Shown: positions 1-6,840 of the stretch, in pieces | Layout of the letters: each line of letters starts with the position of its first letter | Position numbering within the stretch: the stretch's first letter is position 1 | Assembly (NCBI GenBank): GCA_035718085.1 | Contig: DASTHS010000186.1 | Location: 1-13,146, forward strand | From: DASTHS01 sp035718085 | GTDB lineage: Bacteria > Actinomycetota > Acidimicrobiia > Acidimicrobiales > Palsa-688 | Length of the DNA: 13,146 nt | Direction of reading: 5' to 3' | The notes under the pieces: model-generated | Databases searched by the model: none | Told to the model about the DNA's origin: nothing | What the model saw: the letters and a program-made list of their open reading frames with translations, nothing else | Translations under genes and position numbers: made by a program

Positions 1-624
1 CCGTACGTCGCCTTCGCCGACGACGACTCGTGGTGGGACGCCGGTGCGCTCGCCGCCGCGGTCGACCTGCTCCAGGCGGACGCATCGCTGGCGCTGGTCA
101 CCGGCGAGGTGCGGGTGATGCCCGACGACGACCTCGACCCGGTGTCGGCGGCGCAGGCGGCCGGCCGCTTCGACGTGCGCTGGCAGGAGACGCCGGTCGG
201 GCGGCGGGCCGTCGCCGGGTTCCTGGCGTGCGCAGCGGTGGTCGACCGGGCCAGGTTCCTGGCGGCCGGCGGCTTCCCCGTGGAGCTCGGCATCGGCGGG
301 GAGGAGGAGCCGCTGGCCCTGGCCCTGGCGACGACGGGGTGGGGCCTCGCCTACGCGCCCGAGGCGGTCGTGCGCCACGCCCCGTCGGCGAGCCGCGACC
401 CCCGCGCCCGGGCCGGACGGCTGGCGCGCAACGACGTGCTGACCGCCGTCGTGCACCACCGGCCGCGCACCGTCGCCGGTCGTGGTGCCCGGCTGGTCGA
501 GCGGATCGCGCGCCGGGAGCTGGCGCCGTCGGTGCTGGCCGCCACCACGGTCGGGGCGCCGTGGGCGCTGGCCGCCCGCCGGGTCGCTTCCCCGGCCACC
601 CTCGACCGCTTCGCCCGGATCTAA
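1..624 (+). CDS. Glycosyltransferase family 2, C-terminal part (5' end outside window)
   Basis: The frame is open from base 1 to a TAA at 622-624, giving 207 residues with no start visible. The visible part opens with PYVAFADDDSWW, where the DDD run fits the DXD metal/nucleotide-sugar site that closes the nucleotide-binding half of GT-A, family 2 enzymes. About 80 residues later GGFPVELGIGGEEEPLAL resembles the acceptor-side region of this family, with an acidic pair as likely catalytic base. The tail (RLVERIARREL and after) is basic and alanine-rich with no clear membrane segment, so the enzyme is probably cytoplasmic or membrane-associated. The role is transfer of a sugar from an NDP-sugar; donor and acceptor cannot be told. 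The gene converges on zwf with interlocking stop codons. The family call is fairly sure; the specific function is unknown. Confidence 0.8.
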   Translation, partial: PYVAFADDDSWWDAGALAAAVDLLQADASLALVTGEVRVMPDDDLDPVSAAQAAGRFDVRWQETPVGRRAVAGFLACAAVVDRARFLAAGGFPVELGIGGEEEPLALALATTGWGLAYAPEAVVRHAPSASRDPRARAGRLARNDVLTAVVHHRPRTVAGRGARLVERIARRELAPSVLAATTVGAPWALAARRVASPATLDRFARI

Positions 625-2093
625 GCGCCCGTGGCCCGCCACCCCCGCCGGAAGGGCAGCCGCCACTCGCGGGGAGAGATGAGCTGCTCGACGCCGTCGG
701 GGCCCCACGACCCCTGCCAGTAGGGCTTGACCTTGGGGGGGTCCTGGAGCAGCGGCGTCGACACCTCCCAGAGCCGCTCGATGCCCTCCGCGCTGGTGAA
801 GAGGGTCTGGTCGCCGGTCATGGCATCGTGGATGAGCCGCTCGTAGGCCTCCAGCACGGCGCCGCCCTGGCCGGTGTCCTGCAGGGCGAACTGCATGCTG
901 AGCTTCTCGAGGCGCATCCCCGGCCCCGGCCGCTTGCCGTAGAACGACAGTGACAGGCGCGACTGGTCGGCGAGGTCGAAGGTGAGGTGGTCGGGGCCTT
1001 TCGTGCCGACGCCCGACCCGGCCGGGAACATGCTCTTGGGCGGCTCGCGGAACGCGATCGAGATGATGCGCGCCCCCTCGGCCATGCGCTTCCCCGTGCG
1101 CAGGAAGAACGGCACCCCCGCCCACCGCCAGTTGTCGATGGCCACCTCGAGGGCGACGAAGGTCTCGGTCTGCGAGCCGGGCGACACGCCCGGCTCCTGG
1201 CGGTAGCCCTCGTACTGCCCGCGCACCACCTTCGCCGGGTCGACGGGCTGGAGGGAGCGGAAGACCTTGTCCTTCTCCTCGGAGATGGCCCGGGGCTCGA
1301 GGGCGGTGGGCGGCTCCATGGCCACGAACCCGAGGATCTGGAACAGGTGGGTCACGACCATGTCGGAGTAGGCGCCGGTCGACTCGTAGAAGCCGGCCCG
1401 CCCGCCGACCGACAGCGTCTCGGGCACGTCGATCTGCACGTGGTCGATGTGGTCCCGGTTCCAGATCGGCTCGAACAGGCCGTTGGCGAAGCGGAAGGCC
1501 AGGATGTTCTGGGCGGCCTCCTTGCCGAGGAAGTGGTCGATCCGGAACACCTGGTGATCGTCGAAGAAGCGGTGGACGTCGGCGTTGAGCGCCCGCGCCG
1601 AGGGCAGGTCCGACCCGAAGGGCTTCTCCATGATGATCCGTGCCCGCTCGGCGAGGCCGGCGTCCCCGAGCATCTGCACCACCGACGTCGCCGCCGACGG
1701 CGGGATGCTGAGGTAGTGGAGGCGCCTGGGCGGCGGCGGGCCGAGCTCGGCTTCGACGGCGGCCACGGCGGCCTGCAGCCCGTCGGCCCCGGCGGCGATC
1801 GGCACGTAGTGGAGCTTGGGCAGGAACCGGGCCCACTGCTCGTCGCTGATCCTCGACCGGCAGAACTCCTCGCAGGCCTTGCGGGCGAAGCGGCGGAACT
1901 CGTCGTCGTCGAAGTCGTCGAGTGACGTGCCGATCACCCGGAACTCGGGGATCAGACCGGCGTCGTCGAGGTGGACCAGCGCCGGGAGCAACTTGCGGCG
2001 GGCCAGGTCACCGGTCGCGCCGAACAGCACGATCACCTGCGGGTCGGCCGCAGCGCCGGCGGCACCAGGTTCGCGCGGACCGGTGACGGGCAT
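621..2093 (-). CDS. zwf: Glucose-6-phosphate 1-dehydrogenase
   Basis: The 490-residue product oxidises glucose 6-phosphate to 6-phosphogluconolactone with NADP+, the entry step of the oxidative pentose phosphate pathway, in the cytoplasm. The N-terminal dinucleotide fold shows VIVLFGATGDLARRK (glycine motif at about 25-31). IMEKPFGSD follows, and the family signature RIDHFLGKE has its substrate-binding His at 187. The catalytic His is probably H249 in SDMVVTH. Length is normal for bacterial G6PD and no key residue is missing. The ATG at 2091-2093 lies 9 bases after the stop of the AsnC-type regulator gene on the same strand. No good ribosome binding site is visible there, so translational coupling with that gene is likely. 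The usual actinobacterial partners (opcA, tal, tkt, gnd) are not next to it, which is unusual. The end overlaps the glycosyltransferase stop. Confidence 0.97.
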   Translation of the reverse strand: MPVTGPREPGAAGAAADPQVIVLFGATGDLARRKLLPALVHLDDAGLIPEFRVIGTSLDDFDDDEFRRFARKACEEFCRSRISDEQWARFLPKLHYVPIAAGADGLQAAVAAVEAELGPPPPRRLHYLSIPPSAATSVVQMLGDAGLAERARIIMEKPFGSDLPSARALNADVHRFFDDHQVFRIDHFLGKEAAQNILAFRFANGLFEPIWNRDHIDHVQIDVPETLSVGGRAGFYESTGAYSDMVVTHLFQILGFVAMEPPTALEPRAISEEKDKVFRSLQPVDPAKVVRGQYEGYRQEPGVSPGSQTETFVALEVAIDNWRWAGVPFFLRTGKRMAEGARIISIAFREPPKSMFPAGSGVGTKGPDHLTFDLADQSRLSLSFYGKRPGPGMRLEKLSMQFALQDTGQGGAVLEAYERLIHDAMTGDQTLFTSAEGIERLWEVSTPLLQDPPKVKPYWQGSWGPDGVEQLISPREWRLPFRRGWRATGA

Positions 2094-2102
2094 GGGCGGA
2101 CG

Positions 2103-2591
2103 CTACCCGTGCCGAGGGTCGCCCCCGACCACGGCGTCGAGGGCGGGGCCGACCCGGGCGGGCACGACCGGGGCGAGCGACAGCACCGTGGTGGTGCGGG
2201 CGATGCCCGGCACCTCAAGGACGTGGGAGAGCACCGCGCCGAGGTGCTCGTTGTCGCGTGCGACGAGGCGGCACAGCAGGTCGCCGACGCCGGTGACCAT
2301 GTGCACCTCGATCACCTGGGGGATCTCCGCCAGGTGGGCGACCACGTCGTCCATGCGGCCCTGGGTGATCTCGAGGGTGACGAACCCCGTGACGCGGTAA
2401 CCGACGGCGGCCAGGTCGACATCGGGGCCGAAGCCGGTCACGACCCCCTTGGCGACCATGTGGTCGAGGCGTGCCTGCACCGTGCCCCGGGCCACCCCGA
2501 GCTCCCGGGCCAGGGTCAGCACGCCAGCGCGTGGCGACGCCCGCAGCGCGGCGAGGATGCGGCCGTCGAGGCGATCGATCACTGTGCCCAC
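2103..2591 (-). CDS. Lrp/AsnC-family transcriptional regulator
   Basis: About 162 residues. The N-terminal winged helix-turn-helix begins VIDRLDGRILAALRASPRAG and runs through ELGVARGTVQARLDHMVAKG, the classic AsnC-type recognition helix. A C-terminal RAM/AsnC ligand-binding domain follows, with VTGFVTLEITQG and VIEVHMVTGVGDLLCRLVARD. Such proteins form dimers or octamers that bind DNA and sense amino acids. The frame stays open further upstream to 2774, but that extension is low-complexity Arg/Ala/Ser sequence and overlaps the divergent hppD start, so it is rejected. GTG 2589-2591 has AGGG six bases upstream. GTG 2580-2582 is the alternative; it lies 6-7 bases after a TACGGT -10-like element and could be leaderless. 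Being divergent from hppD, it probably controls the aromatic amino acid cluster and itself. Ligand and sign of control are inferred only. Confidence 0.88.
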   Translation of the reverse strand: MGTVIDRLDGRILAALRASPRAGVLTLARELGVARGTVQARLDHMVAKGVVTGFGPDVDLAAVGYRVTGFVTLEITQGRMDDVVAHLAEIPQVIEVHMVTGVGDLLCRLVARDNEHLGAVLSHVLEVPGIARTTTVLSLAPVVPARVGPALDAVVGGDPRHG

Positions 2592-2674
2592 CGTATGCCC
2601 TGAGCACTGTGCACATCGCGCAGGAGGAGCGACGTTGGTTGACTGGCTTGCCGGTTGGGCGGAGCATGCGCGGT
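2580..2674. promoter_or_regulatory. Divergent promoter/operator region between the AsnC-type regulator and hppD
   Basis: This short region must hold promoters for both directions. It contains the perfect 8-bp palindrome TGTGCACA (2608-2615) and two direct copies of CACTGTGC (2580-2587 and 2605-2612) 25 bases apart; the first copy covers one possible regulator start codon. Toward hppD, TTGACT (2639-2644) stands 17 bases before GAGCAT (2662-2667), a weak sigma-70-like pair that would start transcription close to the GTG at 2675. Toward the regulator, TACGGT (complement of 2590-2595) fits a -10 element, but no good -35 is seen. These are matches by eye in a GC-rich background; that the repeats form an operator is inference. 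Confidence 0.4.
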
Positions 2675-3793
2675 GTGACCGCCGTCGCAGACGCCCCCAC
2701 CGCCACCCCCGCTGCGCTGCTGACCGGCTGGGACTGCCTGGAGTTGTGGGTCGCCAACGCCCGCACCACTGCACAGTTCCTCGTGTCGACGTGTGGTTTC
2801 GCCTGCCGCGCCTACCGGGGCCCCGAGACGGGCGACCGGGCCCGCGTGAGCTACGTGCTCGAGCAGGGCGACATCCGCCTGGTCGTCACCGCCGCACTCG
2901 ACCCTGCCGACGAGGTGTGGGACCACGTGCGCACCCACGGCGACGGCGTCCGGGCCCTGTCGATGGCGACCGACGACGTCGACGGCGCCTATGCGGCCGC
3001 GGTGGCCCACGGCGGCACCGGCCTGGCCGACCCCGCGGACGACGCGGACGGCGCCGGCCGGGTGCGCCGGGCGACCGTCGCCGGCTACGGCGACACGCTC
3101 CACCACTTCACGGACCGCCGCCACCCGGTCTGGGGACCGATGTTCGCCACCGACGGTCTCATCGTCGGTGACGGGCCGGGGCCCGTCGGCCTCGAGGGCG
3201 TCGACCACATCGTCGGCAACCTGCCCGACGGCGCCCTCGACGAGTGGGTGCGCTTCTACACCACGGTGTTCGGGTTCGAGGAGCTCACCCACTTCGACCG
3301 CGACCAGATCTCCACGGAGTTCTCGGCGCTGCGCTCCACGGTCATGACCAACGGGCGCATCACCATGCCGCTCAACGAGCCGGCGCCCGGCCGCAAGAAG
3401 AGCCAGATCCAGGAGTACATCGAGGCCTACCACGGCCCCGGCGTGCAGCACGTGGCCCTCTCCACCGTCAACATCACCACCACCGTCGACCGGCTGCAGC
3501 GGCGTGGCCTGCGCTTCCTGACCCCGCCGGCGACCTACTACGCCGACGCCCGCGCCCGGATGGTGGGGATCGGCGACGAGCTGGCGTGGGAGGAGCTGGC
3601 CCGCCTCGGCATCCTGGTCGACCGCGAGGGCGACGGCTACCTGCTGCAGGTGTTCAGCGAGCCGGTGGGCGACCGCCCGACGCTGTTCCTCGAGGTCATC
3701 GAGCGCCACGGGGCGACCGGCTTCGGGGAGGGCAACTTCAAGGCGCTCTTCGAGGCCATCGAGCGCGAGCAGGCCAAGCGCGGCAACCTCTGA
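2675..3793 (+). CDS. hppD: 4-hydroxyphenylpyruvate dioxygenase
   Basis: The product (372 residues from this start) converts 4-hydroxyphenylpyruvate and O2 to homogentisate and CO2, a non-haem Fe(II) reaction in tyrosine breakdown. Two vicinal-oxygen-chelate domains are visible. The iron-binding facial triad is H178 (GVDHIVGN), H259 (GVQHVALST) and E329 (LLQVFSE). The C-terminal IERHGATGFGEGNFKALFEAIE is the lid helix region typical of the family. Length is normal. The start is uncertain. GTG 2675 has GGAG ten bases upstream, or may be leaderless. ATG 2666 has that GGAG almost touching it. TTG 2639 follows the strong AGGAGGAG at 2622-2629 by nine bases and would add 12 residues. It is the first gene of the catabolic run; its stop TGA shares one base with the ATG of the fumarylacetoacetase gene. 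Control by the divergent AsnC-type protein is likely. Confidence 0.96.
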   Translation: MTAVADAPTATPAALLTGWDCLELWVANARTTAQFLVSTCGFACRAYRGPETGDRARVSYVLEQGDIRLVVTAALDPADEVWDHVRTHGDGVRALSMATDDVDGAYAAAVAHGGTGLADPADDADGAGRVRRATVAGYGDTLHHFTDRRHPVWGPMFATDGLIVGDGPGPVGLEGVDHIVGNLPDGALDEWVRFYTTVFGFEELTHFDRDQISTEFSALRSTVMTNGRITMPLNEPAPGRKKSQIQEYIEAYHGPGVQHVALSTVNITTTVDRLQRRGLRFLTPPATYYADARARMVGIGDELAWEELARLGILVDREGDGYLLQVFSEPVGDRPTLFLEVIERHGATGFGEGNFKALFEAIEREQAKRGNL

Positions 3794-4815
3794 TGCTGCT
3801 GGGCTTCGGCGCCCTGGCCACCGGGGTGGCGGCACGTCGACCCGACGGCACGGTCGTCGACCTGTCGGGGCTCGGCGCCGCCTACCGGCGCCGCGACCTC
3901 ATGGAGGTCCTGGCGGCGGGGCCGGCCGAGTGGGCCCGCATGCGCGCCGCCGCCGCCGACGCCCCGGTCGCCGACCCCGAGGCGGCCGCGGCGCCGTTCG
4001 TGCCGGTGCTCCCCGGCGACTACACCGACTTCTACGCCTGCGAGCACCACGTCGAGGCCATGGGCCGCCGGTTCCGGCCCGGCCAGCCGCCGCTCCCGGC
4101 GGCGTGGCGCCACGTGCCGCAGGGGTACACCGGCCGGTCGTCGACCGTGGTGGTGTCGGGCACGCCGATCACCCGGCCGGCCGGGGTGCGCCCCGGCGAG
4201 CCGCCCACCTTCGGCCCGTCCCGGCGCCTCGACGTGGAGGTCGAGCTCGGCTTCGTGGTCGGCGTCGGCAACCCCGTCGGGTCGACCGTGCCGGCGGCCG
4301 CCGCCGAGACCCGGCTCTTCGGCGCCGTGCTGCTGAACGACTGGTCGGCACGCGACATCCAGGCGTTCGAGGCCGTGCCGCTCGGTCCGCACATCGGGAA
4401 GAGCTTCGCCACGTCGATCTCCCCCTGGGTGGTGCCCCTCGACCTGCTGCCCCGCTGCCGGGCACCGGGCACCGGTGTGCCCCCCGCCCCCTACCTCCGC
4501 GACCCCGCCGGCCGAGGGGTGGCCGTCGACCTGGCCCTGACCGTCGACGGGCATGCCGTGGCGCGCACGTCGTCGCGGACGCTCAACTGGACGCCGGGCC
4601 AGTTGCTGGCCCAGGTGACCGTGGGCGGGGCCGCCGCCCGGCCGGGCGACCTGATCGGCACCGGCACCATCTCCGGCCCCCTGCCGGGCAGCGAGGGCAG
4701 CCTCTTCGAGGCTGACCTGCCCTGGCTGGCCGACGGCTCGGAGGCCACCATCACCAGCCCGCAGCTTGGCTGCGTCACCGGGAGGATGGACCCGTGCCCC
4801 ACTACCGACGCGTAG
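3793..4815 (+). CDS. Fumarylacetoacetase
   Basis: The 340-residue enzyme hydrolyses fumarylacetoacetate to fumarate and acetoacetate, the last step of tyrosine breakdown. It uses a divalent metal and a His-Asp-Glu relay. By alignment from memory with mouse FAH, metal ligands are D79 (DYTDFY), E149 and E151 (LDVEVELG) and D183 (LNDWSARD). The catalytic base is H86, with R187 and K203 (PHIGKSFAT) in the active site. GTGTISGP near 289 is the family's C-terminal signature. All expected residues are present. The protein is shorter than usual (typically about 400 or more), mainly because only some 75 residues precede DYTDFY, so the N-terminal SH3-like domain is reduced. The ATG overlaps the hppD stop by one base (TGATG), which implies translational coupling; the 3' end overlaps hmgA by 22 bases. 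A general FAH-family hydrolase is unlikely given the motifs and neighbours. Confidence 0.93.
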   Translation: MLLGFGALATGVAARRPDGTVVDLSGLGAAYRRRDLMEVLAAGPAEWARMRAAAADAPVADPEAAAAPFVPVLPGDYTDFYACEHHVEAMGRRFRPGQPPLPAAWRHVPQGYTGRSSTVVVSGTPITRPAGVRPGEPPTFGPSRRLDVEVELGFVVGVGNPVGSTVPAAAAETRLFGAVLLNDWSARDIQAFEAVPLGPHIGKSFATSISPWVVPLDLLPRCRAPGTGVPPAPYLRDPAGRGVAVDLALTVDGHAVARTSSRTLNWTPGQLLAQVTVGGAAARPGDLIGTGTISGPLPGSEGSLFEADLPWLADGSEATITSPQLGCVTGRMDPCPTTDA

Positions 4816-5939
4816 GCGAGGTGCCTCGCAAGCGGCACCTGCGGTCAGGTGGCTTCGAAGAGCTGGTCGGCGAGGACGGCTTCTCCGGCGCCTCGGCCCT
4901 GCTCTACCACCGGTCGTCACCGTCGACGCTGCTCGCCGTCGAGGAGCTCGAGGGCCCCCGCCCCGCCCTGGTCGCCAACCACCCGCTGCTGCCCCGCCAC
5001 CTGCGCCCGGTCAAGCTCGACGAGCGCCCCGACCCCGTCACCGGGCGCACCGTGCTGGTCGGCACGCCGACGGTCAGCCTGGCGTGGTGGGCGGGCGGCG
5101 CCGGCACCTCGCCGCTCTACCGCGACGCGGTGGGCGACGAGCTGGTCTACGTGCAGGCGGGCGGCGGTCGCCTCGAGACCGTGTTCGGCGCACTGCCCGT
5201 CGTCGCCGGCGACTACGTCGTGGTGCCGGCCGGCACCACCCACCGCTGGGTGCTCGACGGCCCCTCGCAGCTGTTGGTCGTCGAAGCGCACGGCGGCCAC
5301 GTCGACGTGCCGGAGCGCTACCTCACCCGCAGCGGGCAGCTGCGGGAGGGCGCCATCTTCTCCGAACGCGACGTGCGCTCCCCCGTCGAGCCGCTGGTCG
5401 TCGACGCCGACGGGCCGACCGAGGTGCTCGTGCGCACCCGGGCCGGGCTCACCCGCCATGTGGTCGCCACCCACCCCTTCGACGTGGTGGGCTGGGACGG
5501 CTGCGCCTACCCGTGGGCCCTCAACATCGGGGACATCGAGCCGGTGGTGGGGCGGATCCACCAACCGCCGCCGGTGCACCAGACCTTCGCCGGGCCGCGC
5601 TTCGTCGTCTGCTCGTTCGTGCCGCGCCCGTACGACTTCGAGCCGGGCGCGCTGAAGGTGCCCTACCACCACGCCAACGTCGACTCCGACGAGGTGCTCT
5701 TCTACAGCCGGGGCGACTTCATGAGCCGGGCCGGCGCCGGGATCGGGGCAGCGTCGATGACGATCCACCCGGCCGGGTTCACCCACGGCCCGCAACCCGG
5801 CGCCCTCGAGCGCAGCGCGGACCAGGACCGCACGGAGGAGTACGCCGTCATGGTCGACACCTTCGACCCGCTGGCGCTGTCGAGCGCCGCCCTCGGCGTC
5901 GACGACCCCGACTACTTCCGGTCGTGGGGCGGGCGGTGA
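4794..5939 (+). CDS. hmgA: Homogentisate 1,2-dioxygenase
   Basis: The 381-residue Fe(II) enzyme opens the ring of homogentisate to give maleylacetoacetate. It has the two-cupin layout of the family. The N-terminal cupin includes GDELVYVQAGGGRLETVFG and GDYVVVPAGTTHRW. The C-terminal iron site has VPYHHANVDSDEVLFY (candidate ligands H293 and E300) and HPAGFTHGPQPG (H325, H331). YPWALNIGDIEPVVGRIHQPP is also typical. The start is GTG 4794, seven bases after GGAGGA at 4781-4786, inside the end of the fumarylacetoacetase gene. It is shorter than the animal and proteobacterial enzymes (about 430-445 residues), in keeping with a compact actinobacterial type. The stop overlaps the start of the phenylalanine hydroxylase gene (GTGA). 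Confidence 0.94.
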   Translation: MPHYRRVGEVPRKRHLRSGGFEELVGEDGFSGASALLYHRSSPSTLLAVEELEGPRPALVANHPLLPRHLRPVKLDERPDPVTGRTVLVGTPTVSLAWWAGGAGTSPLYRDAVGDELVYVQAGGGRLETVFGALPVVAGDYVVVPAGTTHRWVLDGPSQLLVVEAHGGHVDVPERYLTRSGQLREGAIFSERDVRSPVEPLVVDADGPTEVLVRTRAGLTRHVVATHPFDVVGWDGCAYPWALNIGDIEPVVGRIHQPPPVHQTFAGPRFVVCSFVPRPYDFEPGALKVPYHHANVDSDEVLFYSRGDFMSRAGAGIGAASMTIHPAGFTHGPQPGALERSADQDRTEEYAVMVDTFDPLALSSAALGVDDPDYFRSWGGR

Positions 5940-6820
5940 CCACGGCGACGGCCGCCACCGGCTACCCGACCGTCGGCCGCGACGGCCACGTCGAGCTCGC
6001 CGGCGACCACCCCGGCGTCGCCGACGGTCGCTACCGGGTCCGGCGCGACGAGATCGCCGCAGCTTCCTCGTCGTGGCGGCCCGGTGCCCCGGTGCCGGTG
6101 ATCACCTACAACGCCACCGAGCACGCCACCTGGGCCACGGTGCGCAGCGAGCTCGGCCCGCTGTGGGCCGCCTCGGCGGCCCGGTCGTTCCTCGACGGCG
6201 TCGAGGCCCTCGCCCTGCCCGGCGACCACGCGCCGCAGCTCGACGAGGTCACCGCCGCCCTGACCCGGGCCGGTTCGACGTGGCGCTACCTGCCCGTCGC
6301 CGGGCTGGCGCCGCTGCGGGAGTTCTATGGCGCGTTCGCCGGGCGGACGTTCTGGTCGACGCAGTACCTGCGCCACGCCAGCTCCCCCCTCTACACCCCC
6401 GAGCCCGACATCTGCCACGAAGTGCTCGGCCACGCCCACCACCTGGTCGACCCCGCCCTCGACCGGCTCTACCGGGTGGTCGCCGCCACCACCAGCCGCC
6501 TCGAGACCGAGACCGCGCTGCGGGTGCTGTCGCGGGTGTTCTGGCGGACCGTCGAGTTCGGCGCCGTGCGCGAGGGCGGCCGGGTGCGGGCCTGGGGCGC
6601 TGGGCTGCTGTCGAGCTTCGGCGAGCTCGCCGCCATCGCCGCCGCCACCCCCCTGCCCGTCGACCTCGCCGCCATGGGCACGCTCGGCTACGACATCACC
6701 CACTACCAGACCGAGGTGTTCGTGGCGCCGTCGTGGTCGTGGGTGGCCGACGAGCTGCCGGCGTGGGTCGAGGCCTTCGACGACGAGGCTGCCGCCGCGC
6801 TCGTGGCCGCCGCGGGGTAG
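5936..6820 (+). CDS. phhA: Phenylalanine 4-hydroxylase
   Basis: The 294-residue product is a pterin-dependent aromatic amino acid hydroxylase turning phenylalanine into tyrosine with O2. The iron triad is complete: H161 and H166 in PDICHEVLGHAHH, and E207 in FWRTVEFG; the 41-residue step from the second His to Glu matches the Chromobacterium enzyme. FWSTQYLRHASSPLYTPEPD and GYDITHYQTEVFVAPSW are further family marks. There is no N-terminal ACT regulatory domain, as usual in bacteria. The GTG at 5936 overlaps the hmgA stop (GTGA), so it is probably translationally coupled. No pterin carbinolamine dehydratase gene is next to it, so cofactor recycling must come from elsewhere. Its place at the end of the run makes the cluster start from phenylalanine rather than only tyrosine. 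Tryptophan or tyrosine hydroxylase activity is less likely in this setting. Confidence 0.94.
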   Translation: MTTATAATGYPTVGRDGHVELAGDHPGVADGRYRVRRDEIAAASSSWRPGAPVPVITYNATEHATWATVRSELGPLWAASAARSFLDGVEALALPGDHAPQLDEVTAALTRAGSTWRYLPVAGLAPLREFYGAFAGRTFWSTQYLRHASSPLYTPEPDICHEVLGHAHHLVDPALDRLYRVVAATTSRLETETALRVLSRVFWRTVEFGAVREGGRVRAWGAGLLSSFGELAAIAAATPLPVDLAAMGTLGYDITHYQTEVFVAPSWSWVADELPAWVEAFDDEAAAALVAAAG

Positions 6821-6840
6821 CCCGGCTACAACAGGCAGCC

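Noticed and set aside
30..953. Open frame on + running across the glycosyltransferase end and zwf
   Set aside because: Arg/Gly/Pro-rich nonsense crossing two convergent genes; frame 1 carries the DDD motif and ends at 624 instead.
2592..2774. N-terminal extension of the AsnC-type regulator up to 2774
   Set aside because: The extra 61 residues are low-complexity and overlap the hppD coding start; GTG codons at 2591 or 2582 give the normal family length.
2579..3835. Long open frame on - opposite hppD (418 codons)
   Set aside because: It is a shadow of hppD in GC-rich DNA: Val/Glu/Gly/Arg-rich with no motif, while the + strand carries the complete iron triad and family signatures.
3637..4920. 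Long open frame on - opposite fumarylacetoacetase (427 codons)
   Set aside because: Low-complexity Arg/Gly/His-rich translation without domains; explained by the codon bias of the + strand gene.
4766..5935. Upstream extension of phenylalanine hydroxylase through the hmgA region
   Set aside because: The extension is a different-frame shadow of hmgA; GTG 5936 overlapping the hmgA stop gives the normal length of bacterial enzymes.
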